DNA of 28,077 bases from an uncultured Porphyromonadaceae bacterium (GTDB taxonomy: Bacteria; Bacteroidota; Bacteroidia; Bacteroidales; Muribaculaceae), in the NCBI GenBank assembly GCA_937921035.1, contig CALEUL010000016.1, positions 1 to 28,077 on the forward strand, read 5' to 3'. Position numbers and translations under genes: made by a program. This document shows positions 25,935 through 28,077 of the stretch, one piece after another (positions within the stretch are counted from its first letter, which is position 1; each line of letters begins with the position of its first letter). The notes beneath the pieces are model-generated. The model did no database searches. It was not told where the DNA came from and saw only the letters and a program-made list of their open reading frames with translations.

Positions 25935-26888
25935 ATGAGTGATAAATTTTCTCTTTCCGCCATAATAGCCCTGGCCATTCTCGCAACCGCAACATCTTGC
26001 GGGCATAAGGAGATTGTATGCCCGGCTCCGGAGGAAATAAATATCGTTTTCGAATGGGACAATGCGCCACATGCAGATATCGCCGGCATGGCACTACTTT
26101 TTTATCCCTTGGACGGCAATGAACGTATATGGCGTTTCGATATCGCAGGAAAAGAGGGCGGACAGATAAAACTTCCGTCAGGCACATATGAACTGATATC
26201 CTGCAACAACGACTTGCCGGGAATCATACTCGGGAATACCGAAAGTCCATCAACCCTGAGTGCTTCTGCCCGATGTATGGAAACAGACAAGGAAACCGGT
26301 GTATATGCAAGCTCCGGGATGCTTTACTGTGGCGAAATCAGCAGACTCGAAGTAACTCCGTGCGGTATAAGATATACTACAGCCAATGGTACTATAAAAG
26401 AATGCAGCCGCAGAATAATGCGCTGCAAGCCCGACTCGGTAGCTACGGTATACACCGTGGAGTTCACCCATGTCGACGGCATAGAACGAATACGCTCTGC
26501 GGTTGTCGAACTCGAAGGTGTAAGGTCCTCAATATTACTGGAGACAGACCGTTCTTCCGACATACCGGCAACACTGGCTATCGAAATGGACACAGACTCC
26601 GGCAATGGCACAATATGCGGCAGCGGATGTGCATTCGCCCCAAACAATATCTTGGAAGCCAAATACCTGGTAAAATTGCAGATACTGCTGACAAACGGCA
26701 AGACTGTTGCCCGGGAGATAGATATAAAGCCTGAAAATCTGAACATTATAACTCCACACAATGTTTTAATTACAATAGACGGAATCGTCATTCCGGAAGG
26801 CGATCCTTCCGGAGATATCGGCGGCATCGGCGCCATTGTTGACGGCTGGGAAGTCATTAAAATCGACCTCGGTCCCACGATTCAATAA
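25935..26888 (+). CDS. DUF5119 domain-containing lipoprotein, fimbria-associated
   Basis: The 317-residue protein has a lipoprotein-type signal (SAIIALAILATATSC, Cys22). Its DUF5119-like features include INIVFEWDNAPHADIAGMALLFYP, WRFDIAGKEGGQIKLPSGTYELISCNND and VYTVEFTHVDGIERIRSAVVELEGV. A C-terminal IVDGWEVIKIDLG strand follows. DUF5119 proteins resemble the two-domain beta-sandwich fold of Bacteroidales fimbrial anchor or tip subunits and commonly sit between a DUF3575 gene and a fimbrillin gene, as here. An anchor or minor-subunit role is inferred from this order only. The start lies 3 bases after the DUF3575 stop, and the fimbrillin gene follows after 18 bases, so the three form one operon. 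Confidence 0.82.
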   Translation: MSDKFSLSAIIALAILATATSCGHKEIVCPAPEEINIVFEWDNAPHADIAGMALLFYPLDGNERIWRFDIAGKEGGQIKLPSGTYELISCNNDLPGIILGNTESPSTLSASARCMETDKETGVYASSGMLYCGEISRLEVTPCGIRYTTANGTIKECSRRIMRCKPDSVATVYTVEFTHVDGIERIRSAVVELEGVRSSILLETDRSSDIPATLAIEMDTDSGNGTICGSGCAFAPNNILEAKYLVKLQILLTNGKTVAREIDIKPENLNIITPHNVLITIDGIVIPEGDPSGDIGGIGAIVDGWEVIKIDLGPTIQ

Positions 26889-26906
26889 CATCAAATTTTC
26901 ATTAAT

Positions 26907-27998
26907 ATGACATCAAAATCGATCCCTCTCCAAACAATCGCTTCATCATTGTTGGTGTCTACTCTTGCAGTATCCTGCTCGAACGAGGAAGAACCTGTCG
27001 ATCCTCAGTACGACAGAGACGCCATCCACTTTGCCGCTGTAACAGAATTCTCAAGAACAGGCGACATAACCACCAATAATCTTACCTCGTTCAACGTATA
27101 CGCATACACCGGTCCAGCCACCTCCCCGGTAACATTCATGGACAATGTTACTGTAACCAAGACATCCGCCAATACATGGACGTATTCTCCGCTGGAATAC
27201 TGGCCGGCCAAACAAAGCGTAGATTTCTATGCTTTCGCACCTGCCGGATGGGTGGGCACGGAAGGTCCATTGAATCCTGTTGCGTATGATGCTGTCGCTG
27301 GAACAGAGGACATTATATACGCCGTAAGCCCCGACCAGACCGGCAGTTCCGGCATGGTGAATGCCCAGGTGGTGTTCAACTTCCGCCATGCGCTATCCAA
27401 ACTCACTGTAAAATTGAGCTCTTCCAACACCGATCTCAAGGTTGTGGTAACTAACGTGGCCATGTCGAACATTATGACTAAAGGCAACTTCAGATTTCCG
27501 TCTGCTTCCACAGCGGAAGCTCCAACAGAAGAGAATATAGGCCACTGGACCGACCAGAACACCCCGCAGACATATATGCTTCTATGGTCGCAGTCGCTTA
27601 GCGAACAACTGACTCTTACATCCACACCAACAGTAATCGCCGCTTCAGGCTTAGGCCGCGGCGGAGAGATGTTCGTTCTCCCACAGGCTCTGAACAACCA
27701 TAACCCTGGAGCCGAAAACGATACTTTCATTGCCGTACAATGCTCCATCTATGATGTGGAGAGCGGTGTCCGTCTGTGGCCTAACGAACAGACCCCACCA
27801 GAGAATCTGGTCAACGGCAGCACCTCAGGCGACGGTTTGCTCAAGTTCCCTCTGTATACCGACCGATATTCACAGTGGATGCCAGGTGTACACTATATAT
27901 ACAATCTTGTAATCAACTCAAACTCGGAGATGGGAGCAATTGAATTCGGAAATCCGACAGTTGACACTTTCATCGAAGTAGAACAAACCTACAAATAA
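26907..27998 (+). CDS. Fimbrillin family lipoprotein (Mfa-like)
   Basis: The 363-residue protein has a lipoprotein signal with lipobox LAVSC (Cys24). SNEEE follows directly, an acidic run like the surface-export signal of Bacteroidota lipoproteins. The domain pattern is Mfa_like_1/fimbrillin: an early IHFAAVTEFSRTG strand, then YWPAKQSVDFYAFAP, VVFNFRHALSKLTVKL (the highly conserved FRHALSKL element), LPQAL and GVHYIYNLVI near the end. Such proteins polymerise by strand exchange into FimA/Mfa1-type pili after N-terminal proteolysis, or serve as minor tip subunits. As the only fimbrillin in view it may be the stalk or a minor subunit. Further subunits beyond the terminator at 28023 are possible. 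Confidence 0.88.
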   Translation: MTSKSIPLQTIASSLLVSTLAVSCSNEEEPVDPQYDRDAIHFAAVTEFSRTGDITTNNLTSFNVYAYTGPATSPVTFMDNVTVTKTSANTWTYSPLEYWPAKQSVDFYAFAPAGWVGTEGPLNPVAYDAVAGTEDIIYAVSPDQTGSSGMVNAQVVFNFRHALSKLTVKLSSSNTDLKVVVTNVAMSNIMTKGNFRFPSASTAEAPTEENIGHWTDQNTPQTYMLLWSQSLSEQLTLTSTPTVIAASGLGRGGEMFVLPQALNNHNPGAENDTFIAVQCSIYDVESGVRLWPNEQTPPENLVNGSTSGDGLLKFPLYTDRYSQWMPGVHYIYNLVINSNSEMGAIEFGNPTVDTFIEVEQTYK

Positions 27999-28022
27999 GC
28001 AAAGGGTACATATAAATACCAC

Positions 28023-28063
28023 AGAGGCTGTCTAACAACCAAAGTTAGGCAGTCTCTATTTTA
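28023..28063 (+). terminator. Strong terminator of the fimbrial operon
   Basis: AGAGGCTGTCTAAC (28023-28036) pairs with GTTAGGCAGTCTCT (28044-28057) with two mismatches and a 7-base loop, and ATTTTAT follows. It lies 25 bases after the fimbrillin stop codon. Confidence 0.8.
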
Positions 28064-28077
28064 TACACAAAATCAGA

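Overview
The window looks like chromosomal DNA of a Bacteroidota bacterium, most likely order Bacteroidales. A gut Muribaculaceae-type genome is my guess from the gene families and roughly even base composition, not something the sequence proves. Supporting signs are promoter -7 boxes of the TAnnTTTG type, a TamL/TamB pair, DUF3575, DUF5119 and fimbrillin-family proteins, a PA14-containing GH31 enzyme, and weak or absent Shine-Dalgarno sites. No rRNA, tRNA, CRISPR array, insertion sequence or phage gene was seen. No interval longer than 300 bases lacks a gene.

Layout. Positions 3-101 (+) hold the last 32 codons of a DegT/DnrJ-type aminotransferase, followed by a hairpin terminator. From 333 to 25051 every gene lies on the minus strand. 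Left to right these are: a secreted GH31 alpha-xylosidase-like enzyme with a symmetric repeat cluster upstream; a 110-residue Ala/Lys-rich helical protein; a long form of QueA; a FadL/OmpP1-type outer-membrane barrel; a secreted Trp/Tyr/Gly/His-rich repeat protein; TamL and TamB; a DbpA-type RNA helicase; and a tight four-gene set. In transcription order the four-gene set is a family-10-like glycosidase (GHL10/DUF187), a family 2 glycosyltransferase, a NAGPA/DUF2233 phosphodiester glycosidase and a thioredoxin-fold lipoprotein. valS lies upstream of it. The strand changes at about 25.1-25.28 kb, and a plus-strand operon of DUF3575 protein, DUF5119 lipoprotein and fimbrillin-family lipoprotein runs to a strong terminator at 28.02-28.06 kb.

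How the genes fit together. Most of the window concerns the cell envelope: outer-membrane biogenesis or lipid transport (TamL/TamB), an outer-membrane barrel, surface fimbriae, exported glycan-active enzymes and a redox lipoprotein. Housekeeping translation genes (queA, valS, the helicase) are interspersed. The GHL10-GT2-NAGPA-thioredoxin set is the best candidate for an undescribed functional unit. It joins two exported carbohydrate-active enzymes of poorly defined specificity to a cytoplasmic glycosyltransferase and a lipid-anchored thioredoxin, with gaps of only 2, 4 and 25 bases. Its substrate cannot be told from sequence alone.
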